From assembly GCA_020002185.1 (NCBI GenBank), contig CM034534.1, positions 19,074,271 through 19,138,270 of the forward strand: 64,000 nt of DNA. Reading direction: 5' to 3'. The notes beneath the pieces were generated by a model, which saw only the letters and a program-made list of their open reading frames with translations, was not told the origin of the DNA and ran no database searches. The stretch comes from Paraescarpia echinospica. Taxonomy: Eukaryota > Annelida > Polychaeta > Sabellida > Siboglinidae. Position 1 is the stretch's first letter; each line of letters begins with the position of its first letter. A program made the translations under genes and the position numbers. Shown here one piece after another: positions 35,488-45,854 of this stretch.

Positions 35488-36165
35488 TTGCATATCGTTG
35501 ATGAAATCATTAGCTTGGCGTGAGTTGGTATTAATTAAGTTTAAATTACAGTCATCCATCATTATACAGTTTCTCTTTTCCCGAACCATTGTATTTAGGA
35601 GTTCATTATTGAATCGATCTATGTTTGTACTTGGAGGTTTATAAACTGAACATTTTATAAAAGTGTTGTTGCTTGATTTAATCTCAATGAATATAGACTG
35701 TCATATCCCTTCATTAAGTCTTGACTAATGTTATATTGGTGTTTGTTGGAAATGTAAATTCCTACACCACCTCCTTCCCCTTCTTGTATGGCATGCGTAA
35801 CGAGATAATACTTATCAACGTTATAACAATTCGTGTCATCATGGTCAGAAAGCAATGTCTCAGTAATCCTATCAAATCACAAGGAATGTTTAGTGTTTTT
35901 TAGGCATAATTCTAGTTTTTCGAAGTTTCCCCACTGCGTGTATTGACAGCTAGTGTGGAAATGATTCAGTTATTTTTCAAGTTAGAATATAAGCTTATCA
36001 GTTGGTTGTCAGTGAAGCACTCACAGTTTTGCATACAAGCTGATATTGTGTTAAATATGAATGTATGGTTTTCACTGGTGTGAACAGTGTTAGGTAAGTC
36101 CAAACGTATTTTGTTCGACATGATAGAGTCCTGCGAGTGAGGCAATATTGTTCGGTTGGATGAAG

Positions 36166-37802
36166 TTACTGCCGGTCGAGATGTCGCAGTTCCTGCTCTG
36201 TGGTTTTGGATATTTTCTTGCGACTGGCGATATGCCGAATTCTTCTGTTGGGTTCCTTGTCTACAATGTTCACTCCCTCCCAGTCTATGATGTGGTTGTC
36301 AGTTGTCGTATGGTCTGTAAGGGCGGATTTATTGATGGTAGACATCAATCTTTTTTTCCGCTCCTTGTGTATTTCTCATCTTTCGTGTTGTCTACGTCCT
36401 TTCTGTGTTCCTCCAGTCTTGTTTTGAGTAGTCTTCCTGTCTGTCCAATGTACTCAGCACCACAATTCTTGCACGGTATTTGGTACACTAGTTCGTCCTG
36501 TTCTTCTAGCTGTACTTTGTCCTTGGGATGTACCAACAGGTGCCTGAGGGTGGCGTGGGGACGCACGGCTGTTGCTACTCCATACTTTTTCAGTACTCGA
36601 TGTATTCTCGCTGAGACGCCTTCTATGTATGGGGTGACTACTTGGCTCCGATAGTCTTTGTCCTTAGTCTGTTTGTTGGTCTTTTTCTTCTTACTGCTAT
36701 TTGTCACCTTTTTCAAGGCCCAGGACGGATATCCACGTACTCTTAGAGCTCCTCTCAATTGTTCCACCTCTTCTTTCTTGTCCCCCTCCTCCGAAGTTAT
36801 TGTCTCACACCTGTTCATAAGGGTTCTGACAACTCCCAACTTCTGATGTTTGAGGTGGTGGGACGCAAAGTTCAGGTATTGGTCAGTGTGCGTCTTCTTC
36901 CTGTACACTGTGGACTTCATACTGCCATCTTCCTTTCTGGTGAATTTTGCATCCAAGAAGGGCATGCTGTTGTTCTCTTCGTCTTCCCGCGTGAAAATGA
37001 TGCTACCTGTGGGTTCTACAGTGTTCATGTGTTGTTGTAATTTCTTTGCCTTTCCTGTGTGTACCAGGCAAATTACATCGTCCACATATCGCTTCCAGTT
37101 TCTCGGTTGTCAATCGACTGGTGCTGTGCCTATGATTTTCTGCTCCAGGTCCTCCATGTATAGATTCACAACAATGGGGGATGCTGGACTGCCCATGGCT
37201 ACCCCAAACTTCTGCTGGTAAATTTCTCCTCCAAATCTGAAGTATGTCGTCTCCAAGACAAATGTCAACAACTCCATGACGTCGTCTACTGTTAGATTTG
37301 TTCTCTTCTTTAGTGTCTTGTCATTCTCTTCTCTTTTTCTTATGATTTTGTAAGCTTCTCTGATCGGGGTCTTCGTGAACAATGACACAACATCATATGA
37401 CACAAATGATTCTCCTTCTTCCATTCTCAGCTTTGTGATTTCTTTCACCAATTCTTGTGAGTTTTCCGTATGGTGTTCTGTTTTTCCAACAAGTGGTTGT
37501 AGTATGTTGGCCAATTCTCTGGATACTCTGTATGCTATTGTCTGTGTGTAGTCGACAATTGGTCTGAGTGGCACCTTCTCCTTGTGGATTTTTGGTGAAC
37601 CATACATCCGTGGTACTTTTTCTAGCGTAGGATATAAGTACCAGTACTGATCTTTGGTGATCTTCCCTTCCTTCTCCAAGGAATTTACCATTCTGGTGAG
37701 TTCTGTCTTATATTTCTTGGTCGGATCCTTCTTTAACTTTTCATATGTCGCTTCGTCACTTAGCATTTCTTTCATTTTTTCCTGGTTTTCTTTCTTTTCC
37801 AT
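36166..37802 (-). pseudogene. Penelope reverse transcriptase/GIY-YIG ORF, stop-interrupted
   Basis: The protein copies element RNA from a nick made by its own GIY-YIG domain. Visible parts: RT thumb and fingers to the stop at 37110-37112, then YVDD palm motif, FLDAKFTRKEDGSM, the HLKHQKLGVVRTLMNR connector, and a C-terminal endonuclease with CKNCGAEYIGQTGR and the arginine-containing RLEEHRKDV helix. The reading frame shifts at a run of T and C near 36350-36360 (one C fewer than in the copy at 49697), separating TRSGKK from MSTINKSALTDHTTT. The copy at 49458-50020 keeps the same C-terminus intact to its natural stop. Confidence 0.85.
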
Positions 37803-38510
37803 GATGACTGTGGCCTTTCCCTTGTCCGCTGGGAGTATGGTGATGGACGTCTCCTTCTGTAGCTCTTTTAAAGCTGTTCTTTCTTGTCTGGTTAGGTTCT
37901 GTTTTGGAACTCTTGCTGATTTCAGAACTCCCGCGATGTCTGCACAAAGTTTGTCTTTTTGTTCTTGTGGTAGGTTCCATGTCGCTTGTTCTGCCGTTAC
38001 GACGAACTCCTCGGTCGGTACTTTTTTTTCTGGCGTTATCGCGTAATTTAGTCACTTCGCTAATATCTTATTCTGTACCCCGGACAGTTTGCATTTTGAC
38101 AGGTTTATCACCCACCTTTTTAGCTGGGTTCCGGTAAGGTCAGCTTCGTTTGTTCTGTCTCTCTTCGCTTCCAAGCGCCGACTTTTTTGTTGATGGCGCC
38201 AGTTTGTTTTCTCGTGCGTAGTCTCGCTGACATGCGCGATGTGGCGCGTGACGTTTTGTTGTTCTTCCCTTGACAACGAAGTAAACAGCTTCGTTTCTAG
38301 GGAGAGTTTCTTGTCTTTAAACGTGTCCAATTTGTTGTTTATGACACGTATTCTCTATCTCACTAGTTCCTTCCTGGCTTTGTCCACTATTCTCCTCGCA
38401 TTCGTCGTGTTTATCGGGCATTTCGGACTGAGACTGGGAGGTGTTACATTGATGTCTTTGCAACGTAGCGTAAATACAAGGTGATTTCTGCGGCAAGAAA
38501 CCTTTCTGGT
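36225..38510 (-). mobile_element. Penelope-like element (family 1), RT plus GIY-YIG endonuclease
   Basis: One long minus-strand frame with in-frame stops at 38355, 38052 and 37110 and a one-base loss near 36358. N-terminal part: NHLVFTLRCKDINVTPP, then KCKLSGVQNKILAK. Penelope-type RT: SITILPADKGKATVIM (~37830), PRMYGSPKIHK (~37600), VSYDVVSLFTKTPI (~37400) and KFGVAMGSPASPIVVNLYME (~37190), then after the stop NWKRYVDDV with the YVDD active site (~37095). The C-terminal GIY-YIG endonuclease reads YQIPCKNCGAEYIGQTGR and LKTRLEEH (~36470). The 37110 stop is TGA where an arginine CGA is plausible. The 3' end is cut at about 36225 inside the tail NRRIRHI. An oppositely oriented piece of the same tail flanks the 5' side (38570-38815). 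Confidence 0.88.
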
Positions 38511-38564
38511 CAATTCTTCGAGTTTCCTCACGTCTTTATCACATTCTTGTCCATACTTTGTCCT

Positions 38565-38825
38565 AAGATTACAGACCTTACGACAACTGAAAACCACATC
38601 ATAGACTGGGAGGGAGTTAAAATTGTAGACAAGGAACCCAACAGAAGAATTCGGCATATCAAGGAAGCCATCTGGATTAGAAAAAACAAAACACCCTTCA
38701 ATAGAGACAAGGGCAATTATAAACTGCCTCACGTGTACGATGACGTCATTCAGCGTCATCGGTACTGATGAAGTCGAAGTGATACGTTGACGAAAGCCTC
38801 TACCAGGTCAATTTAATATCTTGGA
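38565..38825 (+). mobile_element. Inverted Penelope terminal fragment with hammerhead-like core
   Basis: The + strand encodes the ORF C-terminus (TENHIIDWEGVKIVDKEPN, then RHIKEAIWIR and LPHVYDDVIQRHRY-stop at 38766-38768). It lies opposite to the main body at 36.2-38.5 kb, giving the partial inverted terminal repeat typical of Penelope insertions. Just after the stop, CTGATGA (38765-38771) is followed by GUCGA...UUGAC pairing and GAAA (38792-38795), then CCU-CUACC-AGG, which can form stem III. These are the conserved parts of a type I hammerhead ribozyme, known in Penelope-like elements. Stem I is very weak, as reported for such elements, and one extra A follows CTGATGA. Confidence 0.65.
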
Positions 38826-38859
38826 TATAAAAAATGAAAATTTCTGATTAGTTAATGGA

Positions 38860-41280
38860 TCATTTCCAAAATAGACGCATTAATTAGGGGGTTTTCTCAA
38901 AAAAGTAATATTAAAAATATAAATGTTCAATAAAACGATCAAGCTGATCGTCTCGATAAATGAAAAGATCATCTTAGCATAAAAAGGGTCTTCTCACAAA
39001 TAAAAGGGTATTCTCAAATAAGTTAAGGGACCATTTCAAAACATAACAATATTTACTACAATTAACTGGCTGATCATGTCAACTCATTCAGGGGTCATCG
39101 CAAAACATAACGGGTCCTCTAATAAAATATTGGGGATTTCCAAAAAACGTCAGGGTGTCGTTTCACAAAAAAAGTTAATATTTATTAAAAAATAAGTAAC
39201 TGATCGTCCCAATAATTTTAGAAGACCATCGTGACATTAAGTGGTCATCTCATAAAATAAAGCTGTTTCTCAAAAAGACTAAGGGATCATTTAAAAAATA
39301 GACGTATTGTTAATATTACAACTAACTGATCATCGCAAGACATTAAGGGATCATCTCAACAAATAAGTAGTCATCTTTCAATGAACGACTTAGAGGAAAG
39401 CTCAAAGTTAATAGTGATATTATAAAATTATTAGAAATTTAAGGGTCATCTCAAAATAATAATAATAATAACGAAGATCAGCTTAAACAGATAAAGGAGT
39501 AATATTAAAGAAATTAAATTACGTGTAGTGTCTATCAATTAAAAAGATCGCATAAACGAATAACGGGCATCTGATGTATTTTTAAATATGCCTAATGGTG
39601 ATATTAAGGAAGTGTATCTCAAATATTGTAATATCATCGGACTTCATTCATATAAACGAATAACGAGCACCTAACGTCTCATTTTTATGGCTAGTTACAC
39701 TGCTTAATATAATCGTAACATTGTTTTGAGAAGAACACTACATTTTCAGATCAGCCCTTAATTTGTTGAGACGATCAGCTCCTTAATTTGTTAATGATTA
39801 CGTACGTATTTTGTATCGACACTTTTTTTTAGAAGACCCATCTTTTTATCAGATGACCCCTTAATTTTAATTAACGTTTTCATCGAAAAGACTACTTGAT
39901 TTTATGAAATGATCCCATCACGTGTTGAGATGATCTGCTAGTTTGTTACAAAACTGACCTATCCAAAACTACTTTTATTTATTTATTTAAATAGTTTGTG
40001 ACATAATCTCTTATCATTATGCATATTTTAAAATACATTAGGTGCCCGTTATTCGTTTATATGACCCTTTTAGGTGATTCAGATGACACTTAAGTTTAGG
40101 TTTTTGAGATTACCCATTATAATTGTTTCAGTTGATTAGTATTATTATTATTAATATTATTATTTTAGATTACCCTTAAGTTTATAATAATTTAATAATA
40201 GGACTGTTCAACATTATTTTTGACATACCCCCTAAGTTGTTTGAGAAAAACCTTTTTAAGAGATGACTACGTAATTTTTAAGATGATCCCTTAATGTGTT
40301 GAGATTATCAACCAATTATTTTAACAACACGTATAATTTGGCAATGATCCCTTAACCTTTCTGTGAAGGCCCCTTTATTTTATGAGATCACCATCTAATG
40401 TTGTGATGGTTTTTCAAATTTATTGTGACGATCAGTTAGTTGTTTTTTAATGAACCATTACATTGTTTTGTGAAACAACGTAATAATTTAGTTGAGAAAA
40501 CCCTATAATTTATTAGAAGACCCTTTAATGTTTTGAGATTATCCCTGAATCTGTTGACATGATCAGCCAGTTCATTTTAATCAATACTTGTATATTTTGA
40601 AATGTTCCCTTAACTTAGTTGAGAAGACTTCTTTATTTGTGAGATGAGTCTTAATTATTTTAAGATTATCTTTTAATTCATTAAAACGAATACCTTGTTG
40701 ATTTTAATGAACATTTACATTTTTGAGATGCCCTTTTATGAGAAACGCCTTTATTGAGAGATGAGCACTTAAAGTTTTGAGATGATCCGTTAGTGTGTTA
40801 ATTGCTTCTTTAATATTTTGTAATTATAATTTTTTGAGAAGTCCCATGCTTTTTAAGAGGTGTTCCCTTAATTTAATTAATTATTTTGAGAAGATGGTCT
40901 TGATTCTATGAGATGACGCCGCTGTGTATTGAGATGGCCAGCTAGTTAATTATAAAATGACCCTTTAATGAAATCTTTTAAAATTATTCTTTAAATTGTT
41001 TTTGATATAATTCCTTATCATTAGGCATATTTAAAATACATGTGGGGCACGTTGTCCGTTTATAAGAATGGAGTCGAATGAGATTATACTTAACTTTAAC
41101 ATAGTTTTTTTAAGATTACCCCTAATTGTTTCAGCTGTTCGTTTTTATTATTGTTATTTTGAAATTACCCACTGCCCTTAAGTTTCTAGTAACTTTATAA
41201 TATCACTCTGTATCACTACATTTGGAGATTTCTCCTAAATTGTTTGAGATGACCCCTTAATTTGATCATATGATCATTAG
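38860..41280. repeat. Foldback-like field of degenerate inverted subrepeats
   Basis: From about 38870 to 39680 the + strand repeats variants of AAGGGATCATCTCAAAAAATAA, GGGTCTTCTCACAAATAA and ACTGATCATCGCAAGACATT. From about 39720 to 41280 the same motifs appear reverse-complemented (TTTTGAGATGACCCTTAAT, TTGAGAAGACCC, TTGAGACGATCAGC). A longer block, ATAAACGAATAACGGGCA with flanks (39552-39612), recurs inverted at about 40008-40068 and again at 41000-41066, so the right arm also holds a direct repeat of about 1 kb (39990-40260 with 40985-41250). No frame is coding. The layout, two long inverted arms made of short tandem degenerate units, resembles foldback transposons. No end motif or target duplication is clear. 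Confidence 0.75.
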
Positions 41281-41760
41281 TGAACGTCAATAGGGTGTCA
41301 GCACGGTTAGCCGTTAGGATGTCATTGTCGTTGTCCTCATCATCGTAATAATCATTACCCTCATGATCATCATCTTTGTAATCATAATCATCATCAGTAT
41401 CATTGTCGTCGTCGTCGTCATAGTCATAATTCAACACCTTAATATCACTAAGACAACGCCTACATTGTCTTCATCTTCTTCATCCTCGTCACCATTAATA
41501 CTTATTACTGACCTTATCAACATTTTTAGCACTGTATTAATCATTACCATAATAATCATAATAATCATAATCACCACCCTTATACTCATCATCATTGATA
41601 AGGTGACCCTCTAATTGTCTTCATTTTCTTCGCCGTCGTCATCGTAATCATTTAACATCCTCATCATAACCGTCTTCGTTATCATTACTAACATCACCAC
41701 CTTCATCATCGTCGTTATCATAATCAACTTAGTCGTTTTTATTACATTACCGGTCGATTA
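41280..41760. repeat. ATC/ATT trinucleotide-rich simple sequence
   Basis: CATCATCGTAATAATCATTACC-like triplets with slow drift. Predicted frames give D/Y or I/S repeats only. It abuts the foldback field. Confidence 0.85.
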
Positions 41761-41764
41761 TTAT

Positions 41765-42115
41765 ATTACAGGTTGCAACAAGCGGCCATCTCCGCGTCGT
41801 CGGCAGCAGCACGCGTAGTGACCATCTGGGATGCCTTGTATAGGGTTTGTTTGATGTCAGCGATGAAGTCTGCTTTGAGAACGGAGTTGACAATTTCTTT
41901 GGTGAAGTTTGCATTTGCAACCAAACCAGTCTGGCAAGGAGAGCCTAAATGATTGCTTCGACGACTGTAGCGATGATTGGGTCATTGTTCTCAATAAGCG
42001 CAATGATTGCGGTGCGCATGTGTCCATTCAACGATTCATTGGTTACTTCTGAAGCACTGGTGCAGCATTGGCGATTCCCTTTCGTTGACCTTTAATCATG
42101 TTCAGTAAGCAGCTG
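41765..42115 (-). pseudogene. Unrecognised coding remnant
   Basis: On the minus strand one frame reads TNESLNGHMRTAIIALIENN and DPIIATVVEAII. After a frame change near 41950 another reads QTGLVANANFTKEIVNSVLK, ADFIADIKQTLYKASQMVTT and RAAADDAEMAACCN. Both parts look like real, helical protein with no low complexity, and GC rises above that of the surroundings. It could be the N-terminal or gag-like part of an element whose rest has gone. I cannot name the family. Confidence 0.4.
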
Positions 42116-42454
42116 TCCACTATTGTAATCAACACCACTTAAGGTTGGTCGCGTGCGAAGGTGGATCGGATAGATAGATGTGTGTAACCTATACCGGTCA
42201 GTCAATTACCAACACTCAGCAGTGGTCGCAGAAAGGCCGGTCGCAAAGCACGCGATAGGCACAATAGATTACTCACCTTAATTAATCAATATAATACATT
42301 TGAGCACACTGTATGGACTATGTCTACACATGTTAATTAATTTTGTCTCAGTTCTGAATGCACCTGCTGTCGATCGCTGATTGACAAGTGTTTCGAAATC
42401 GTTGTCAACTCTTCAAAGGTTTGAAACAATGGCATTTCTCCCGAATCCAGTTGT

Positions 42455-42655
42455 TTATGATCATCTTAGTAATGCAGCCACCTCGCAATTAATGTCACCC
42501 TAGGACAGTCCCAAATTATTTCCACATAAAGTAAAGTATAGGATATTCCTGCGAATATGGTCACCTCGCTATTCAGATAACCTTTACCCAGTCCCAAAGG
42601 TGACCTTACTAGTGAGGTTCCTCTGAATAATATGACCACACACACGCGCGAAGAC
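42455..42655. mobile_element. Pogo/Tigger-like MITE (copy a)
   Basis: Contains ACCTCGCAATTAATGTCACCC, CCCAAATTATTTCCACATA, GGTCACCTCGCTATTCAG and a right end GTGAGGTTCCTCTGAATAAT. It aligns along its length with 45865-46060. Its interior matches the pattern of non-autonomous pogo-type elements, whose ends read CAGTxxAACCTCG. The left end of this copy is degraded. Confidence 0.6.
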
Positions 42656-42659
42656 AATT

Positions 42660-42840
42660 AAACCCCTTAGACTGCTTTATGTACCATGCTATTTTCTTTT
42701 TAGGCAAGTTTGTGCAGTGATACCAGGAACAACGTGTGCATCCTGTTCCACATTATGCAGTAGGAAGACTAAGAAGTCCGTGTCATCCGCAATCAGAACA
42801 GTGTACGTGGTTCTGACAGTAAGAACGTCGGTGTCATGCC
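42660..42840 (+). other. Possible short exon, not supported
   Basis: After TTTTCTTTTTAG (42696-42707) one frame reads SLCSDTRNNVCILFHIMQ before a stop, and another stays open as CAVIPGTTCASCSTLCSR. The cysteine content and good acceptor made me consider a channel exon, but neither reading matches a DEG/ENaC segment and there is no paralogous copy in the other units. Confidence 0.15.
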
Positions 42841-42841
42841 C

Positions 42842-42936
42842 TTCCTGTCTGTCTGTTTGTCTGTTTGTCTGTTTGTCTGTTTGTCTGTTTGTCTGTTTGT
42901 CTGTCAGTCAGTCAGTCTGTCTGTCTCTCTGTCTGC
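42842..42936. repeat. (TTTGTCTG)n microsatellite
   Basis: Tandem TCTGTTTG units that replace the 3' part of the neighbouring gag ORF. Confidence 0.92.
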
Positions 42937-43793
42937 TTGTTTTTGCGTGCTTCCTGCCTGCCCACTGGCCTCTACTATTTGGCTTCGTCTTCTGGCTCTT
43001 TTTCACTCTCACCTTGCCCTTGATTACCGAAACGTGATCGCTCGTGAATGACCTGCTTTTGAATTCCGGGTGAAATCCAGCCGTATTTCTTGTTGCCATG
43101 CACATAGCTGTGGCTAACTGTTGAGCTCTTTGAAAATCTAAATCGGTTTCTGCTAACAATTGTTGTTGATTTGTCGCTTCTGTCAGACAACACACAAATT
43201 GGTCTCGAAGAGCTTCTGTCAGAAAGCTTCCAAATTCGCTTGTAGTACTCGATTGTGTGAGGCTGACAAAACATTCCGCCACATGTTTGCGTTCCTTCTG
43301 TTGACGTTTGTAAAAGCGAAATCTGTCCGCTATAATCAACGGGTTTGACTTACAGTACGTTTTGGTGTTCGGCTTTACAGGAGCCAATAGATTCGTCAAC
43401 AGCTTGTAAGCTAGCATGCCAACAACTGCTGGAAATACGCTCGCCTTGTTATCGTCCGTCACTTCGGTCATTACGAACCATGCTTCTAATCTCTCGGTGT
43501 ACGACTCGAAATCTTCCTGAGATTCATCGAAGTCACCAATGTGTCCCACCGGAACTCGTGCCACATTGTTCTCTAAAGTATTCGTAACATTTTTAGAAAC
43601 AACCCCATCCTCGTCGCCAATTTAAATGTCATATACTAACACCAGAACCACACATATAACTGTGAAGCACATTGCTACACCTTCATTTGTTTATACGTCA
43701 CTGACGCGTACAGGATCAGACTATACAAATCGATAACGGGGCTGTATCAATCTATAAATAAACAAGGTATGTAACATAACCCACATAGCAGGG
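42937..43793 (-). mobile_element. Ty3/gypsy-type LTR retrotransposon fragment: LTR, PBS, gag
   Basis: Minus strand. A gag/capsid ORF runs from 43564 (MARVPVGHIGDFDES) to about 42940 with features of gypsy capsids: FESYTERLEAWFV, AVVGMLAYKLLTNLLAP, ADRFRFYKR, LRDQFVCCL and LLAETDLDFQRAQQLA. Upstream, TGGCGACGAGGATGGGG (43604-43620) fits a primer-binding site of this group, directly after an LTR-like region that ends near 43628 and may begin TGTGGGTTATG near 43790. A frame change lies at about 43330 (KTYCKSNP). Protease, RT and integrase are absent; gag runs straight into the microsatellite. The hAT element abuts the outer LTR edge. Confidence 0.75.
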
Positions 43794-43796
43794 GCC

Positions 43797-45179
43797 GGCA
43801 ATATTTTTGAATGGAGGACTAAAAAATGACGTAAGCTATGTCAGCGGCCCACACATTAATTTCTTAATGTCACTTGCCCAATCTTCATGGAAACTGGTGC
43901 ATCTTGTTCTGATGCGCATATACAACTGTACATAGTAGGCCCTGTAGATATATATATAGGCATTGTAGCTCATGTGCGATGAAACTGAACATACCCATTT
44001 TGGTATTGTTTAAATAAAGACTTGTTATTATTACGAAACATCAGTGGCTAATTTCGAACAATTTACTATTACAAATACACTTTATTTACAGTCTGCTTTG
44101 ATGTCATGCAACTGACATTTTGACCAACTGCTCATGCCCGTCCAAGTGAGCTTGGCGTGTGTAATAGTTCCGTGGGCAAGTACGTTTGGTTGCAAGATAT
44201 ACCTCACTCAATGTCATTTTGAGTACCCACGGCCACATTACATTTTAGTAAGCTTCTTATACACAGCTTCTGGCGCATCGTCGACTATAATGGGCTGCAA
44301 AAAGAGCAAATAGGAGCTACGAGATCTGTAAAACGCTCAACTAACTCCCGTCTCAACAGCTCAACAAATGCTGTGTATGTGTCCTGCCTTTCTGGTTCGT
44401 TTTCAGGACTAACGAGTGTTGACAAATGAAATGGTTGTAGTTTCCGCAATCGCAACTTGATCTCGAAAGTAGAAACGAAGTAGAATATTTCTTTGGATAA
44501 ATGTTCTCGTCCGTTGAGTTGATAATTCAACAGATTGAGATGCGCCTCGATGTCGACAAGAAATGAAAACTCGCAGATCCACCAAGGGGTCAACGATGTC
44601 CGGTAGGCCTTACGACTGAAAAAGTCTGCCTCACGAACAAGTTACTTCCATGCTTCAGCTTCATTTTTTATGTTATGATGAGCTCCCCAATTGTGTGTGA
44701 ATTATTTAGATACTGCATCGAAAATGTTCAATAAACACCGCGAAATAAATATATCCAACAGCAACCTCCCTGTCTTCCGATGGCATCTCTGACATTAGCA
44801 TCACGCTGAGGATCCGACTCCGACTTCCCAACTGCCATCCCATTCCGAAGCCTGTGACAAGTTATCTGTTTGAAGGCATGGGTCGCAGTGCAAGTCCCAC
44901 GACCGGAATTTGGGTGCAGCAATGACAAGGTAAGAATCGCTGGGATAGATGACGCTGTGGGCCTGAATATATTCGAAGTGGCACCTGCATCGCATCAAAC
45001 GTTTCCAATCGGCGAAATAAATCCTTTTGTTCTTCCTCTCACGGAAAGAGCACCATGCAAATGTATATATTGTCATTCCGCTGGCCACATTGTATGCAAT
45101 CTCGGTTTTAGTCCGCGGGCCGCACGGAATCGCTTCGCGGATCGCATTTGGCCCGCGAGCCGCAGGTTACCGACCACTG
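43797..45179 (-). mobile_element. hAT-type transposon remnant with 8-bp target copy
   Basis: The left end CAGGGGCCGGCAA (43797) and right end TTACCGACCACTG (to 45179) are imperfect inverted repeats of the CAGxGGTCGGCAA type, followed inward by GCGGGCC-rich sequence as in many Charlie-like elements. The flanks CCACATAG (43789-43796) and CCATGTAG (45180-45187) match at 6 of 8 positions, as expected for an old hAT target duplication. A minus-strand ORF at 44285-44593 reads CEFSFLVDIEAHLNLLNYQL, NGREHLSKEIF and RLRKLQPF, like the C-terminal half of ZBED/GTF2IRD2-related hAT transposases. The rest of the coding region is decayed. Confidence 0.72.
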
Positions 45180-45384
45180 CCATGTAGGTCTATTAAGTTG
45201 TATATATCTGCTACAGCATCTTCCCTACATCATATACAGTTGGGAACGGTTTACGTAATTTCCAAAAATAGAACTTTGTATGAATGTTTGACTATGGTTT
45301 CGTAGTTTATGTGTTTTGTTTACGATGTGTTCCAAATATAAAATGTGTAAGCCGTCGGCTGATGACTTGGGAGAAGGTTTTCCC

Positions 45385-45530
45385 TATTTCTGTGTGTGTG
45401 TTTATTTGTTTATGTGTTTGTGCGAGTGTTTGTGTGTGTGTGTGTATGCGTTTGGGTGTGTGCTTGTATGCCTGTGTTTGTGTGCGCCTACGTATGCGCC
45501 TGCGTCTGTGTGTGCGTGCGTTTTACATGT
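45385..45530. repeat. (TG)n-rich tract upstream of channel exon
   Basis: GTGT/GCGT-rich sequence. A CA/TG-rich tract also precedes the paralogous exon at 61577, so it is an old intron feature carried by duplication. Confidence 0.85.
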
Positions 45531-45590
45531 TTTTAATTGTTTGATGGGATGACTGCGTGTTAAATGAACAATTGAAAGCGACTGTAGCAG

Positions 45591-45746
45591 ACTAGTGGTT
45601 TTTGCTGACAGTGGCATGTATCGTGTAAACATGTACAGTCGGTCAGACATCTTCACGTTCAACTACTCTGCGTGGGATGTCAACCACATGTCAACGATGG
45701 ACGTCTACCTCCAGACTAAACACCTCGTGAAAGATATGATTGTGAG
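45591..45746 (+). CDS. DEG/ENaC finger exon, open, orphaned unit
   Basis: Bounded by GTAGCAG (to 45590) and GAG|gtaatt (45747). The frame (one base, then codons) reads LVVFADSGMYRVNMYSRSDI, FTFNYSAWDVNHMSTMDVYL and KHLVKDMIVR, ending with two spare bases. It is the early ectodomain segment leading to the family's DMI-V-x-C block. It aligns throughout with 61577-61738, including matching splice phases. The reading frame is intact, but the unit's cysteine exon (46856) is frameshifted and its CPxxC exon (49315) is split, so the gene as a whole should be inactive. No exon 1 or TM1 exon was found for this unit. Confidence 0.72.
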
Positions 45747-45854
45747 GTAATTCGCTCAGAAAGCAGGCGACAGTTACTAATCATACACTTATATATTTGC
45801 CACGTGTATACCAGCTCCTTCGAATAAAATAACGACGCTGAGATTACATAATCT

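Larger units (their letters stand above)
29975..36121 (-). mobile_element. Single-ORF LINE (L2/Jockey-like), split by an RTE insertion
   Basis: ATG at 36119-36121 opens MSNKIRLDLPNT. The endonuclease follows (EGGGVGIYISN near 35765, NCIMMDDCNLNLINTN near 35560, SVISDQLPVFNFHD near 32130). The reverse transcriptase follows with GFRKKYST (~31150), DLSNAFDTIDH (~31040) and GSILVPLLFILYISDL (~30860), and the C-terminus with HNHNTRNG and FTINHSGPSFGNTIPEY (~30100). Coding is interrupted by the 3.25-kb insert at 32240-35487. Reading NDFINDMQ on the right and MYFTQQLVN on the left shows the frame closes exactly when the insert and one 5-bp copy are ignored. A TA microsatellite at 31055-31078 inside the RT shifts the frame. 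The 3' border near 29975 is approximate. Confidence 0.8.

Noticed and set aside
36148..36654. 168-codon + strand frame and other + strand frames across 36-38 kb
   Set aside because: Antisense shadows of the Penelope ORF. The same applies at 49467-49992, and on + across the CR1 and RTE elements.
42717..43037. Cysteine-rich open frame as a secreted peptide or channel exon
   Set aside because: Most of it is a TCTG microsatellite and antisense gag. The front part has no family likeness and no paralogue in the array.
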